Source: Pseudomonadota bacterium
GTDB taxonomy: Bacteria > Pseudomonadota > Gammaproteobacteria > Burkholderiales > Burkholderiaceae_C
NCBI GenBank assembly: GCA_018241185.1
Contig: JAFEEH010000236.1
Location: forward strand, 1 to 33,369
Reading direction: 5' to 3'
Length of the DNA stretch: 33,369 bases
The notes under the pieces are model-generated. The model was not told the origin of the DNA. It was given only the letters and a program-made list of their open reading frames with translations, and ran no database searches. The position numbers were made by a program, and so were the translations under genes. Positions 7,088 through 15,510 of the stretch are shown here, piece by piece. How positions within the stretch are numbered: position 1 is the stretch's first letter; each line of letters begins with the position of its first letter.

Positions 7088-8107
7088 ATGCCGGCCCTGT
7101 CCGAGTCCCTGCCGCTGTCGCGCTTCAGTCTGTTCCACACCCGTGACGTGGACCAGGCGCGCGAGCGCGTGGCGCGCATCTTCTGCCCGCACGTGCTCAA
7201 CACCTGCCAGGCCCGTGACCGGCTCGACGCGCGCCATCACAGTGCGCCGCTGGGCGCCGACACCAGCCTCAACTACGTGCAGTACGGCCCCGCGGTCGAC
7301 ATCAACCCCGGCCACCTCGGCAGCTTCTACCTGTTGCAGATCCCCTTGCGCGGTGGTGCCGCGGTGTGGTGCGGCGGCCGCGAGGTGCTGGCCGACTGCG
7401 CGACCGCCTCGCTGCCGTCGCCCACGGAATCGCTGCGCATGCGCTGGGCGGCCGACAGCCCGCACCTGATCGTGCGCTTCTCCCAGGCCGCCGTGATGGC
7501 GCAGCTCGAACAGCTTGCGCAGCACGAGGTCCACGGCCCGCCGGTGTTCGACCCTGCGGTGCGCCTGCAGCAGCCCGAGGTGGCGCCGGCCGTCGCCTTC
7601 ATCCACTGCCTGCGCCAGACGCTCGATGCCGATCCCGGCTTCTCCGGCTCGCTCCTGGCGCGCCAGGCCGAAAGCTACCTGCTGTCCACCTTTCTCATGC
7701 AACTGCCGCACAGCCACCGCGCGACGCTCGATGCCGCGGGCCGGCGTGCGCTGCTGCCGCGCACCGTGCGCCGCGCACAGGACTTCATGCAGGCCCATGC
7801 CGCCACGCCGGGCACCCTGGTCGAGCTGTGCAGCCAGCTGGGCGTCAGCGCGCGCAGCCTGCAGCAGGCCTTCCTGCAGGCCACCGGCGAAAGCCCCATG
7901 GCCTACTGGCGCGGGCTGCGGCTGGATCGGGTGCGCCAGGCCCTGCGCGACGCGGCGGGGAAGGGCGCGCCGGCCCCCGTCACGCAGATCGCCCAGCGCT
8001 TCGGCTTCTTCCACGCCGGCCATTTCGCAGCCCTCTACCAGGGCCGTTTCGGCGAACGCCCGAGCCACACGGCGCGTGTCGTCAAGGAGTCAGAGCGCGC
8101 CCATTGA
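7088..8107 (+). CDS. AraC family transcriptional regulator of the monooxygenase operon
   Basis: A 339-residue regulator. The N-terminal two thirds look like the AraC-binding-like domain seen in NahR/XylS-type relatives (NYVQYGPAVDINPG and FYLLQIPLRGGA segments, about residues 60-95). The C-terminal 100 residues carry two helix-turn-helix motifs: VELCSQLGVSARSLQQAF and VTQIAQRFGFFHAGHFAALY. It is divergent from the SDR-monooxygenase operon with 193 bp between the starts, and that gap holds three copies of a putative half-site. It probably activates the operon in response to its substrate; AraC-family regulators are reported for indole clusters. No clear ribosome binding site precedes the ATG. 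Confidence 0.9.
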   Translation: MPALSESLPLSRFSLFHTRDVDQARERVARIFCPHVLNTCQARDRLDARHHSAPLGADTSLNYVQYGPAVDINPGHLGSFYLLQIPLRGGAAVWCGGREVLADCATASLPSPTESLRMRWAADSPHLIVRFSQAAVMAQLEQLAQHEVHGPPVFDPAVRLQQPEVAPAVAFIHCLRQTLDADPGFSGSLLARQAESYLLSTFLMQLPHSHRATLDAAGRRALLPRTVRRAQDFMQAHAATPGTLVELCSQLGVSARSLQQAFLQATGESPMAYWRGLRLDRVRQALRDAAGKGAPAPVTQIAQRFGFFHAGHFAALYQGRFGERPSHTARVVKESERAH

Positions 8108-8154
8108 TTGGATTACATTGGCCCGCTTGTCCCTCATCGCAGCAAGCCCCGGCC

Positions 8155-9990
8155 ATGTCGCTTCGTCCCACCCTCGACTTCCTGCTCTACGACTGGCTCG
8201 CGGCCGAGACACTGAGTGACCGCGAACGCTTCGCCGACCATTCGCGCGAGACCTTCGATGCCGTCCTCGACACCTGCGAGCGCATCGCGCGCGAGAAGTA
8301 CGCCCCCTTCAACCGCCTGGTCGACACCCAGGAGCCGCATTTCGACGGCGAGAAGGTGATCCTGCCGCAGGCCACGCACGACGCGCACGCGGCCTTCGTC
8401 GAGAGCGGCATGATGGCCGCCGCGCAGGACTACGACATCGGCGGCATGCAGCTGCCCTACACGGTGCAGGCCGCGGCCAATGCCTTCTTTGGTCTCGCGT
8501 CGGTGAGCATCGGCTCCAACATGCTCACCAGCGGCAACGCCAACCTGCTGATGGTGCACGGCACCGACAAGCAGAAGGAGGTCTTCGCGCTGAACGAATT
8601 CTCCGGCCGCTGGGCCGGCACCATGTGCCTGTCGGAGCCGCAGGCCGGCTCTTCGCTGTCTGACGTGGCCACGCGCGCCGTGCCCGATGGCGCCGATTTC
8701 GAAAACGATCCCCTCGGCCCGCGCTACCGCCTGACCGGCAACAAGATGTGGATCTCGTCGGGCGACCACGAGCTGACCGAGAACATCGTGCACATCGTGC
8801 TGGCCAAGATCCCCGACGCCGAGGGCCGACTGGTGCCGGGTACCAAGGGCATCTCGCTCTTCATCGTGCCCAAGCGCATGGTCGACACCGAAGGCAATCT
8901 GACCGGCGAGCGCAACGACGTCGCCCTCGCGGGCCTGAACCACAAGCTGGGCTGGCGCGGTACCACCAACACGCTGCTGAACTTCGGCGAAGGCAAGTAC
9001 CCGGTCGGCGGCAAGGCCGGTGCCGTGGGCTACCTGGTGGGCGAGCCCGGCAAGGGCCTGCACTGCATGTTCCACATGATGAACGAGGCCCGCATCGGCG
9101 TCGGCACGGCGGCCGTCATGCTGGGTCTGGCGGGCTATTACGCGTCGCTGGAATACGCGAAGAATCGGCCGCAAGGGCGGCTGCCGCTGAATGCCGCAGG
9201 CGGCTCGGTGGCCAAGGACTCGGCGAAGCCGCAGGTGCGCATCATCGAGCACGCCGATGTGCGTCGCATGCTGCTGGCGCAAAAGGCGTACTGCGAGGGT
9301 GCGCTGGCGCTCGAGCTGTATTGCGCCAAGCTGGTGGACGAGCAGAAGACCGGCGCGCCGCAGGCGGCCGACGACGCGCGCCTGCTGCTGGAGGTGCTCA
9401 CGCCCATCGCCAAGAGCTTCCCGAGCGAGTGGTGCCTGGAAGCGAATTCGCTGGCAATCCAGATACACGGCGGTTATGGCTACACGCGCGACTTCCCGGT
9501 CGAGCAGTACTGGCGCGACAACCGCCTGAACATGATCCATGAAGGTACGCACGGCATCCAGGCGGCCGACCTGCTGGGCCGCAAGGTGCTGATGGAAGGC
9601 GGCCGCGGTCTGCAACTGCTGGGCGACCGCATCGCCGCGACCATCGGCCGCGCGGCGGCTGTGACCGTACTGGCGCCGCACGCCAAGGCGCTGGGCGCCG
9701 CGCTCGAACGCGTGGGCACTGCCACACGCGCCGCCTGGTCCACCGGCAACCCGGCCGAGGCACTGGCCAACGCGGTGCCCTACATGCAGGCCTTCGGCCA
9801 CACGGTCATCGCCTGGATGTGGCTGGACGTGGCGCTGTGTGCCCTTCAGAAGGGCAGCGCCACCGCCACCGGCAAAATTGGCGCCATGACCTATTTCTTC
9901 CATTACGAGCTGCCGAAGATCGGCGCCTGGCTCAACGTCGTCGAGAGCCGCGATCCGGTGTGCGCCCAACTGCCTGAGGAAGCGTTTTGA
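8155..9990 (+). CDS. Acyl-CoA dehydrogenase with C-terminal extension domain
   Basis: A 611-residue flavoprotein, longer than the usual 380-400 because of a C-terminal domain of the kind found in the DmdC and long acyl-CoA dehydrogenase group. MCLSEPQAGSSLSDV and KMWISSG match the substrate and FAD binding region; the catalytic base is Glu463 in IHEGTHGIQ, followed by the AADLLGRKV helix. It oxidises an acyl-CoA to the 2,3-enoyl-CoA using electron transfer flavoprotein. The ATG at 8155 is preferred to longer in-frame extensions, which would overlap the AraC gene. The next gene starts inside its stop codon. The substrate cannot be read from the sequence. Confidence 0.93.
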   Translation: MSLRPTLDFLLYDWLAAETLSDRERFADHSRETFDAVLDTCERIAREKYAPFNRLVDTQEPHFDGEKVILPQATHDAHAAFVESGMMAAAQDYDIGGMQLPYTVQAAANAFFGLASVSIGSNMLTSGNANLLMVHGTDKQKEVFALNEFSGRWAGTMCLSEPQAGSSLSDVATRAVPDGADFENDPLGPRYRLTGNKMWISSGDHELTENIVHIVLAKIPDAEGRLVPGTKGISLFIVPKRMVDTEGNLTGERNDVALAGLNHKLGWRGTTNTLLNFGEGKYPVGGKAGAVGYLVGEPGKGLHCMFHMMNEARIGVGTAAVMLGLAGYYASLEYAKNRPQGRLPLNAAGGSVAKDSAKPQVRIIEHADVRRMLLAQKAYCEGALALELYCAKLVDEQKTGAPQAADDARLLLEVLTPIAKSFPSEWCLEANSLAIQIHGGYGYTRDFPVEQYWRDNRLNMIHEGTHGIQAADLLGRKVLMEGGRGLQLLGDRIAATIGRAAAVTVLAPHAKALGAALERVGTATRAAWSTGNPAEALANAVPYMQAFGHTVIAWMWLDVALCALQKGSATATGKIGAMTYFFHYELPKIGAWLNVVESRDPVCAQLPEEAF

Positions 9991-10211
9991 TGACCGAGCC
10001 GATCCCGGTCCCCACCGCGTCGAAGAAGAAGCGCCACTGGATCGAGAACCTGACCTGGGTGCTGATCTACGGCGGCCTGCTGACGATGGTGCTGGGCATC
10101 GCCACCGCGCGCAACGACGAGGCCACCGGCTGGGCCATCGCCGTGCCGGGTGGCGTGGCTGCGGCCATCGGCTTCGTGCTGATCTACGTGCGTTCGCGCA
10201 TGAAACCCTGA
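9990..10211 (+). CDS. Small two-helix membrane protein, unknown function
   Basis: A 73-residue protein with a charged N-terminus (KKKRHW), two hydrophobic segments (about residues 22-38 and 48-66) separated by a short polar turn, and a basic end (RSRMKP). It should sit in the inner membrane as a hairpin with both ends in the cytoplasm. Its ATG at 9990 overlaps the acyl-CoA dehydrogenase stop as TGATG, so its translation is probably coupled to that gene. I do not recognise a family. Codon use looks like that of its neighbours, and the tight overlap argues that it is real. Confidence 0.75.
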   Translation: MTEPIPVPTASKKKRHWIENLTWVLIYGGLLTMVLGIATARNDEATGWAIAVPGGVAAAIGFVLIYVRSRMKP

Positions 10212-10251
10212 GCGCCCGGCGCGTCCCATTCCGCTTGATCAAGGAGACACC

Positions 10252-11049
10252 ATGACCCCACGCACCACCCAGAAACTCTTCGACCTGAGCGGCAAGGTCG
10301 CCCTCGTCACCGGCGGCTCGCGCGGCCTGGGCCTGCAGATGGCCCATGCGCTGGGCGAGGCGGGCGCGAAGATCATGCTCAGCTCGCGCAAGGCGGAGGA
10401 CCTGGAACAGGCCGCCGCCGAACTGCAGGCCGCCGGCATCGACGCCCGCTGGATCGCGGCCGACTGCAGCAAGGAGGAGGACACGCGCCGCCTGGCCGAC
10501 GAGACGCTGGAGCGCATGGGCGCCATCGACATCCTGGTCAACAACGCCGGCGCGAGCTGGGGCGCCGCGGCCGAGGAGCACCCCGTCGCCGCCTGGGACA
10601 AGGTGATGAACCTCAACGTGCGCGGTTATTTCATCCTTGCGCAGCAGGTGGCCAACGGCTACATGATCCCGAAGAAGACAGGGCGCATCATCAACATCGC
10701 CTCCATCGCGGGCCTGAACGGCAACCCGCCGGACATGAAGACGCTGGCCTACAACACGTCCAAGACCGCGGTGATCGGCTTCACGCAGACCCTGGCGGCG
10801 GAGTGGGGCAAGTACGGCATCAACGTCAACGCCATCTGCCCGGGCTTCTTCCGCACCAAGATGGCCTCGGGCCTGATCGACATGCTGGGCGAAGACAAGA
10901 TGGCCTCCGCCGCGCCGCTGCGCCGACTGGGCGACGAGGAAGACCTCAAGGGCATCACGCTGCTGTACGCCAGCGACGCCGGCAAGCACATCACCGGCCA
11001 GTGGCTGGCGGTGGACGGCGGCGTGAGCGTGGTGCTCGGGGCAGCCTGA
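10252..11049 (+). CDS. SDR family oxidoreductase
   Basis: A 265-residue classical short-chain dehydrogenase. TGGSRGLG (residues 20-27) binds the cofactor, NNAG is at 97-100, and Ser151, Tyr167 and Lys171 (YNTSK) form the active site. AAGGAGA precedes the ATG. It follows the acyl-CoA dehydrogenase and small membrane protein genes and could oxidise a 3-hydroxyacyl-CoA or reduce a ketone in the same pathway; gluconate 5-dehydrogenase-like and FabG-like members share these features, so the substrate is open. A large inverted repeat follows the gene. Confidence 0.92.
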   Translation: MTPRTTQKLFDLSGKVALVTGGSRGLGLQMAHALGEAGAKIMLSSRKAEDLEQAAAELQAAGIDARWIAADCSKEEDTRRLADETLERMGAIDILVNNAGASWGAAAEEHPVAAWDKVMNLNVRGYFILAQQVANGYMIPKKTGRIINIASIAGLNGNPPDMKTLAYNTSKTAVIGFTQTLAAEWGKYGINVNAICPGFFRTKMASGLIDMLGEDKMASAAPLRRLGDEEDLKGITLLYASDAGKHITGQWLAVDGGVSVVLGAA

Positions 11050-11067
11050 CATCCGGAATACGGACTG

Positions 11068-11176
11068 CCGGACGCAGAGGACGCAAAGGTTTCGCAGAGG
11101 TCGCAAAAGAATCCGATGAAGGATTTCCTGGTTTCTTCTGCGTTCTTTGCGGAACCTTTGCGCCCTCTGCGTCCGG
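11068..11176. repeat. 109-bp imperfect palindromic repeat element
   Basis: A long inverted repeat between the SDR and thioesterase genes. The outer arms are a perfect 13-bp match (11068-11080 CCGGACGCAGAGG with 11164-11176), and the next 30 bases on each side pair at about 26 positions. Within each arm the unit CGCARAGG/CGCAAAGG recurs. Sequences of this style (GACGCAGAGGACGCAAAGG) occur as intergenic repeats in many proteobacterial genomes as I recall; it may be a non-autonomous mobile element or a transcript-folding signal. It ends 16 bases before the next start codon. Confidence 0.8.
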
Positions 11177-11192
11177 AAGTTGAGGACCTTCC

Positions 11193-11627
11193 ATGAGCAT
11201 TTCCTTCGGCGTCGAGATTCCCTTCGTCACGCACCTCGGCTTCACCCTGGAGCGCTTCGAGGGCGGCGAGTCGGAGTTGCGCTACACGGCGCAGCCCGAG
11301 CACATGAACAGCTTCTTCGTCACCCACGGCGGGGCCTGCATGACGCTGATGGACGTGACCATGGCCGCTGCGGCGCGCAGCGTGCAGCCCGAGATGGGCG
11401 TGGTCACGATCGAGATGAAGACCAGCTTCATGCTGCCCGCGAAGGGCCCGCTGGTGGGCAAGGGCCGCCTGATGCACCGCACCGCGACCATGGCCTTCAC
11501 CGAGGCCACGATCTACGACGCCGAGGGCCGCGCCTGCACCCACGCGACCGGCACCTTCAAGTACGTCAAGCGGCTGCCGGTGGACGGCAAGACCATCCAC
11601 GACCTCAAGCCGGTCTCGACAGACTGA
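11193..11627 (+). CDS. PaaI-family hotdog thioesterase
   Basis: A 144-residue hotdog-fold protein. The family signature is present as HMNSFFVTHGGACMTLMDV: Asn39, the HGG turn at 45-47 and Asp54 on the long helix are the residues expected at the active site. Such enzymes hydrolyse acyl-CoA or aryl-CoA thioesters in the cytoplasm. GAGGA at 11182 precedes the ATG. The setting, downstream of an acyl-CoA dehydrogenase and an SDR, suggests a role in clearing CoA intermediates of the same pathway. Confidence 0.9.
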   Translation: MSISFGVEIPFVTHLGFTLERFEGGESELRYTAQPEHMNSFFVTHGGACMTLMDVTMAAAARSVQPEMGVVTIEMKTSFMLPAKGPLVGKGRLMHRTATMAFTEATIYDAEGRACTHATGTFKYVKRLPVDGKTIHDLKPVSTD

Positions 11628-11628
11628 C

Positions 11629-11693
11629 CTTTCATGCCAAATCGGCCTGCAGCGCCCACCACACGGGCGCGAGCAGCTATCGAAACCATAGCA
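11629..11693. repeat. Interspersed repeat, copy A
   Basis: About 64 bp starting TTTCATGCCAAATCGGCC and ending TATCGAAACCATAGCA, with an internal GCGCCC/GGGCGC hairpin. Copies B (26178) and C (32302) share the same plan. It fills the gap between the thioesterase stop and the ribosome binding site of the next gene. A similar small element ending in GAGCAGCTAT is, as I recall, abundant in Comamonadaceae genomes. Confidence 0.85.
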
Positions 11694-11707
11694 ATCCGGA
11701 GTTTTCC

Positions 11708-12724
11708 ATGCCCGCCAACAAGCAGATCCACCTGGCCAGCCGCCCCGAGGGCGAGGCCCAGCTGTCCAACTTCAAGCTGGTGACCGGCGAGACGCCGCCG
11801 CTGGCCGACGGCCAGGTGCTGGTGCGCCACCACTACATGAGCCTGGACCCGTACATGCGCGGCCGCATGAACGAGTCCAAGAGCTACGCGCAGCCACAGC
11901 CGCTGGACCAGGTCTTCCAGGGCGGGACGGTGGGCGAAGTCGTGGAGAGCAAGAACGAGAAATACGCCGTGGGCGACAAGGTCGTCGGTTTCGGCGGCTG
12001 GCAGGAGTACTCGGTGGTCGACGCCACGCAGCCCGGCGCGCTGCGCAAGGTCGACACCACGCACGTGCCGCTGTCGCACTACCTCGGCGCGGTCGGCATG
12101 CCCGGCGTGACGGCCTGGTACGGCCTGGTCAAGATCATCGCGCCGAAGGAAGGCGACACGGTCGTCATCACCGCGGCCTCGGGCGCGGTGGGCAGCGCCT
12201 TCGGTGCGCTGGCCAAGGCGCGCGGCTGCCGCGTGGTGGGCATCGCCGGGGGCCCCGACAAATGCAAGTACGTCACCGACGAACTCGGCTTCGACGCCTG
12301 CATCGACTACCGCCAGCACCCCGACGCCAAGAGCATGAGCGCGGCCCTGAAGGAAGCCTGCCCGAAGGGCATCGACGGTTACTTCGAGAACGTCGGTGGC
12401 TACATCTTCGACGCCGTGCTCTCGCGCATGAACGCCTTCGGGCGCGTCGCCCTGTGCGGCATGATCGCCGGCTACGACGGCCAGCCGCTGCCGCTGGCGA
12501 ACCCGTCGCTGATCCTCATCAGCCGGCTGAAGATCGAAGGCTTCATCGTCAGCGAGCACATGGAAGTCTGGCCCGAGGCGCTCAAGGAGCTCGGCACGCT
12601 GGTCGCCACCGGCAAGCTCAAGCCGCGCGAGTCGATCGCACAGGGCCTCGAGGCGGCGCCGGAAGCCTTCCTGGGCCTGCTCAAGGGCAAGAACTTCGGC
12701 AAGCAGCTGGTCAAGCTGGTCTGA
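11708..12724 (+). CDS. Zinc-free NADPH-dependent MDR oxidoreductase (CurA / leukotriene B4 dehydrogenase-like)
   Basis: A 338-residue medium-chain reductase. The N-terminal YMSLDPYMRGRM segment (43-54) is the hallmark of the zinc-independent alkenal/one reductase group, and AASGAVGS (156-163) is the NADPH-binding turn. ENVGG near the middle and the C-terminal GKNFGKQLVKL also fit. Such enzymes reduce the double bond of alpha,beta-unsaturated ketones or aldehydes. GGAG precedes the ATG at 11708. It is the last gene of the plus-strand group that begins at 8155 and converges on the cytochrome b561 gene 44 bases later. Confidence 0.92.
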   Translation: MPANKQIHLASRPEGEAQLSNFKLVTGETPPLADGQVLVRHHYMSLDPYMRGRMNESKSYAQPQPLDQVFQGGTVGEVVESKNEKYAVGDKVVGFGGWQEYSVVDATQPGALRKVDTTHVPLSHYLGAVGMPGVTAWYGLVKIIAPKEGDTVVITAASGAVGSAFGALAKARGCRVVGIAGGPDKCKYVTDELGFDACIDYRQHPDAKSMSAALKEACPKGIDGYFENVGGYIFDAVLSRMNAFGRVALCGMIAGYDGQPLPLANPSLILISRLKIEGFIVSEHMEVWPEALKELGTLVATGKLKPRESIAQGLEAAPEAFLGLLKGKNFGKQLVKLV

Positions 12725-12768
12725 TCTCGCGCGCCGCGCGGCTCAGGAGTGGGGGATGGCGGCCCGGC

Positions 12769-13257
12769 TCATTCGGGGCGCACCATGCGGGTCAGCACCC
12801 GGTCGTGCAGCACGTAGTGGTGCCACAGCGCGACGGCGGCGTGTGCGCCGGCCACCCCCAGCAGCGTGTTGGCCGCGAGTTCGTGCAGGTCGCCCAGGGC
12901 TTTGAGGCCGCCGAACCACGTGGCCGCACCCAGCAGCGGCGTCGCCAGCAGCAGGACGTAGAGCAGGCGATGCGCCCAGGTGGCGGCGCGGCGCATCCAG
13001 CCGTCGCCCACCGCGGGCGGCGTGCCCTGGACCGCACGCAGCGCCAGCCGCAGCAGCACGAGGGCAAGCACCGCCAGGCCGGTCCAGACGTGAATGTCAG
13101 GATTCATCGACGACGGGCGGGTTGACGCGACCCCGTCCATGTGCACGCGCAAGGCCCGGCCCATGCCGTCGCTGTAGAACCAGTTGAAGACCACCAGCAG
13201 GGCGGTCGCCCAGTGCAGCAGGATCTGAAGGCTGCTGTAGCCGGTGCGCGTCTTCAT
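12769..13257 (-). CDS. Cytochrome b561 family membrane protein
   Basis: A 162-residue di-heme membrane protein of the bacterial cytochrome b561 type. It has four hydrophobic segments (about residues 9-28, 55-75, 93-113 and 125-145) and His residues at the expected heme-ligand places, including LHWATA near the N-terminus, IHVW, and GAHAAVALWHHYV near the end. The family moves electrons between quinol and periplasmic acceptors such as superoxide. It stands alone between a convergent reductase gene and a TetR gene upstream on the same strand. About 190 bases upstream (13258-13445) hold nothing I can identify. Confidence 0.9.
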   Translation of the reverse strand: MKTRTGYSSLQILLHWATALLVVFNWFYSDGMGRALRVHMDGVASTRPSSMNPDIHVWTGLAVLALVLLRLALRAVQGTPPAVGDGWMRRAATWAHRLLYVLLLATPLLGAATWFGGLKALGDLHELAANTLLGVAGAHAAVALWHHYVLHDRVLTRMVRPE

Positions 13258-13445
13258 GGACGCCGCTCCGGGTGGTGGGGCGGTTCGGCAGGGCTGGGGC
13301 AGTTCATTCGCATGCGTTGGGCGGTCGGTGGAAGAAGACCGTCAGCATCGCCGCCAGCGCTTAAGGTCGGATTAACGCGCCGCGAAGCACCGCGCGACCC
13401 CAAGACCGTGGTCCCGCGCGGGGGGCGACGGCCGTCGCGCGGCGA

Positions 13446-14114
13446 TCAACCCGCTGGCGCCGGATCTGCGGGAAGGCCGGTTGCCGCCGCCCGAAGGTAG
13501 GCCACGATGGCGACGCGCGCCTGGGTTGCCAGTGCCTGCAGGTCGGGCCGCCCGGCCGTGCCGATGAAGGCATGCGAGAACAGCCCATAGATGATGGCCT
13601 GGCAGGTGCGTGCCGTCTGGCGCTTCGCCAGCACCGCCTGTGTCTCGCTGGTGGCCTGCAGCGCGGCCGACCATTCCGACACGAAACGCTCGAACATCTT
13701 GCGGTAGGCGTCGGGGCCGGAGATGAGGCGCTCGAGCATGTAGTGCTCGCCCCACTCGCGCGGCTTGTCACGGTGCAGTTCGACCTGCGATGCCACGACC
13801 GCCTCGACCATGGCATCCAGCGGCTGTCCTGCATGCCGCGCCGCCGCGGTGCGCATCGCCAGCAGCAGCTCCTTCGTGCGCAGGTGGATGCAGACCCGCC
13901 CCAGGTCCTCCTTGCTGGCGAAGTATTCGTAGAAGCTCCCCAGGCCCGTTCCCGCCACCGCCACGACTTCCCTGATCGTGATGGCGGCATAGCCGCGCTC
14001 CACCAAAAGCCGAACAAAGGCCTCGCGCAAGGCCTGCGCGGTGTGATGGGCCCGCGACTGGCGAGGCCGCCTTCTGGGAGGAGTGGGCGCCGGGCGCGGC
14101 GTCTTGGTGCTCAT
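13446..14114 (-). CDS. TetR family transcriptional regulator
   Basis: A 222-residue regulator. After a basic proline-rich leader (PRPAPTPPRRRPRQSRA) comes a TetR helix-turn-helix: LREAFVRLLVERGYAAITIREVV then AGTGLGSFYEYFASKEDL. The C-terminal helical domain binds an unknown ligand. I chose ATG 14114; a TTG at 14141 with AGGAAG upstream would add nine residues. It is divergent from the binding protein-AidB-ligase-AidB operon, with 130 bases between starts, so it is the likely repressor of that operon, perhaps released by an acyl-CoA as in other catabolic TetR systems. Confidence 0.88.
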   Translation of the reverse strand: MSTKTPRPAPTPPRRRPRQSRAHHTAQALREAFVRLLVERGYAAITIREVVAVAGTGLGSFYEYFASKEDLGRVCIHLRTKELLLAMRTAAARHAGQPLDAMVEAVVASQVELHRDKPREWGEHYMLERLISGPDAYRKMFERFVSEWSAALQATSETQAVLAKRQTARTCQAIIYGLFSHAFIGTAGRPDLQALATQARVAIVAYLRAAATGLPADPAPAG

Positions 14115-14180
14115 CGGATCAGGAACCCGAACACCCCGCAAAGGGCTTCTTCCTAGAATTTTTTGTGCCGCAGTCGCTCA

Positions 14181-14196
14181 TGCAGCCGATTCTGCA
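14181..14196. promoter_or_regulatory. Weak palindrome in the TetR-operon divergent promoter
   Basis: TGCAG-N6-CTGCA lies between the TetR gene and the binding-protein gene, the position expected for a TetR operator. The arms are only 5 bp, so this may be chance. It is the best inverted repeat I could see in the 130-bp gap. Confidence 0.25.
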
Positions 14197-14244
14197 ACGG
14201 CATCGGAAGCGGCCGAAAACTGACGACAACAAAGGAGACGCACC

Positions 14245-15489
14245 ATGACCAGACCCATGCCGGCATTGATTGCCGCGCTTGCCCTCGCGTTCGGCATCGC
14301 CGCCCAGGCCCAGCCGGCGCAGACCGTGAAGATCGCGTCGATCGACGCGATGTCCGGCCCGATGGCCGGCCTGGGGCTGAACGTGCTCAAGAGCTTCCAG
14401 TACAGCGCGAAGCTGGCCAGCGACCAGGGCTGGGCAGGGCCGGTCAAGTTCGAGATCGTTCCCTTCGACAACAAGCTGTCGGCCCAGGAAGCCGTGGCGC
14501 TGCTGAACAACGCCGTGTCGCAGAACATCCGCTACGTGGTCCAGGGCGCCAGTTCGTCCAGCGTGGGCATCGCGCTGCTCGACGCGATCGAGAAGCACAA
14601 CAGCCGCAACCCGGGCAAGGAGGTCGTCTACCTGAACTACGCGGCGCAGGCGCCCGCGATGACGAACGACAAATGCAGCTTCTGGCATTTCCGCACCGAT
14701 GCCAACTCCGACATGAAGGTGGCGGCACTCACCACCTACCTGGCGGCGCAGAAGAACATCCGCAAGGTCCACCTGCTCAACCCGAACTACGCCTACGGGC
14801 AGGAGGTGTCGCGCGCGGCCCGCGAAGGACTGGCGAAGAAGCGGCCCGACGTCCAGATCGTGGGCGACGACTTCCATCCGCTCGGGCAGGTCAAGGACTA
14901 CTCGCCCTACATCGCCAAGGTCAAGCAGTCGGGCGCCGACGCGGTGGTCACCGCCGACTTCGGTGCCGACCTGGCCCTCATCGTGCGCGCCGCCAGGGAC
15001 GCCGGCCTCCCGGTGGACTTCTACACCCTCAACGCCAACAACTTCGGCGTACCCGCCGCCATGGGCGCGGCCGGCGAAGGCAGGGTCAAGCTGGTGTCCG
15101 CTTTCGCCCCCAACGCGCCGGGCCTGTCCGGGCAGTCGCTGCTGCCCGACTTCAAGCGGCAGTTCAACGAGGACTTCATCAACGGCCTGGGGCACAACGC
15201 GCTGGTGATGCTGGCCAAGGCCATGCGTGAAGCCAATTCCACCGACCCCGCCAAGGTCGCCGCGAGGATGGAGGGCCTGACGTTCAACGGGCTCAACGGT
15301 CCGGTGGAGATGCGAAAAAGCGACCACCAGGCCCAGCAGCCGATCTACGTGCAGAGCTGGGAGAAGGTGGACGGCAAGGCCGTCGTACACGACCAGGAAA
15401 ACACCGGCTTCGGCTGGAAGCCGGTCGCCACCGTCAATGCGGCGGCTGCGGCGCTGCCCACGACCTGCCGCATGAAGCGACCGGACTGA
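14245..15489 (+). CDS. Liv-type (branched-chain amino acid family) ABC transporter substrate-binding protein, orphan
   Basis: A 414-residue periplasmic binding protein. Residues 1-22 form a signal peptide ending AQA. The mature part starts VKIASIDAMSGPMAGLG, the usual first strand and ligand loop of LivJ/LivK-like proteins, and the two-lobed pattern continues (VVQGASSSSVGIAL, NPNYAYGQEVSRAA). Family members carry amino acids but often aromatic or aliphatic carboxylic acids. No permease or ATPase genes accompany it, so it must share a transporter encoded elsewhere or act as a sensor. AAAGGAGA precedes the ATG. The next gene starts 21 bases downstream. Confidence 0.9.
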   Translation: MTRPMPALIAALALAFGIAAQAQPAQTVKIASIDAMSGPMAGLGLNVLKSFQYSAKLASDQGWAGPVKFEIVPFDNKLSAQEAVALLNNAVSQNIRYVVQGASSSSVGIALLDAIEKHNSRNPGKEVVYLNYAAQAPAMTNDKCSFWHFRTDANSDMKVAALTTYLAAQKNIRKVHLLNPNYAYGQEVSRAAREGLAKKRPDVQIVGDDFHPLGQVKDYSPYIAKVKQSGADAVVTADFGADLALIVRAARDAGLPVDFYTLNANNFGVPAAMGAAGEGRVKLVSAFAPNAPGLSGQSLLPDFKRQFNEDFINGLGHNALVMLAKAMREANSTDPAKVAARMEGLTFNGLNGPVEMRKSDHQAQQPIYVQSWEKVDGKAVVHDQENTGFGWKPVATVNAAAAALPTTCRMKRPD

Positions 15490-15510
15490 ACAACCTCCCG
15501 AGGACACACC

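Noticed and set aside
7366-8154. N-terminal extension of the acyl-CoA dehydrogenase upstream of 8155
   Set aside because: The extension overlaps the AraC gene in another frame and is Ala/Arg/Pro-rich; family members start near MSLRPTLDFLLYDW.
8134-11106. A 990-codon open frame on the minus strand
   Set aside because: It lies antisense to an acyl-CoA dehydrogenase, a small membrane protein and an SDR with clear motifs. Its translation is His/Arg/Ala/Val-rich with no domain, the usual effect of high GC in the antisense frame.
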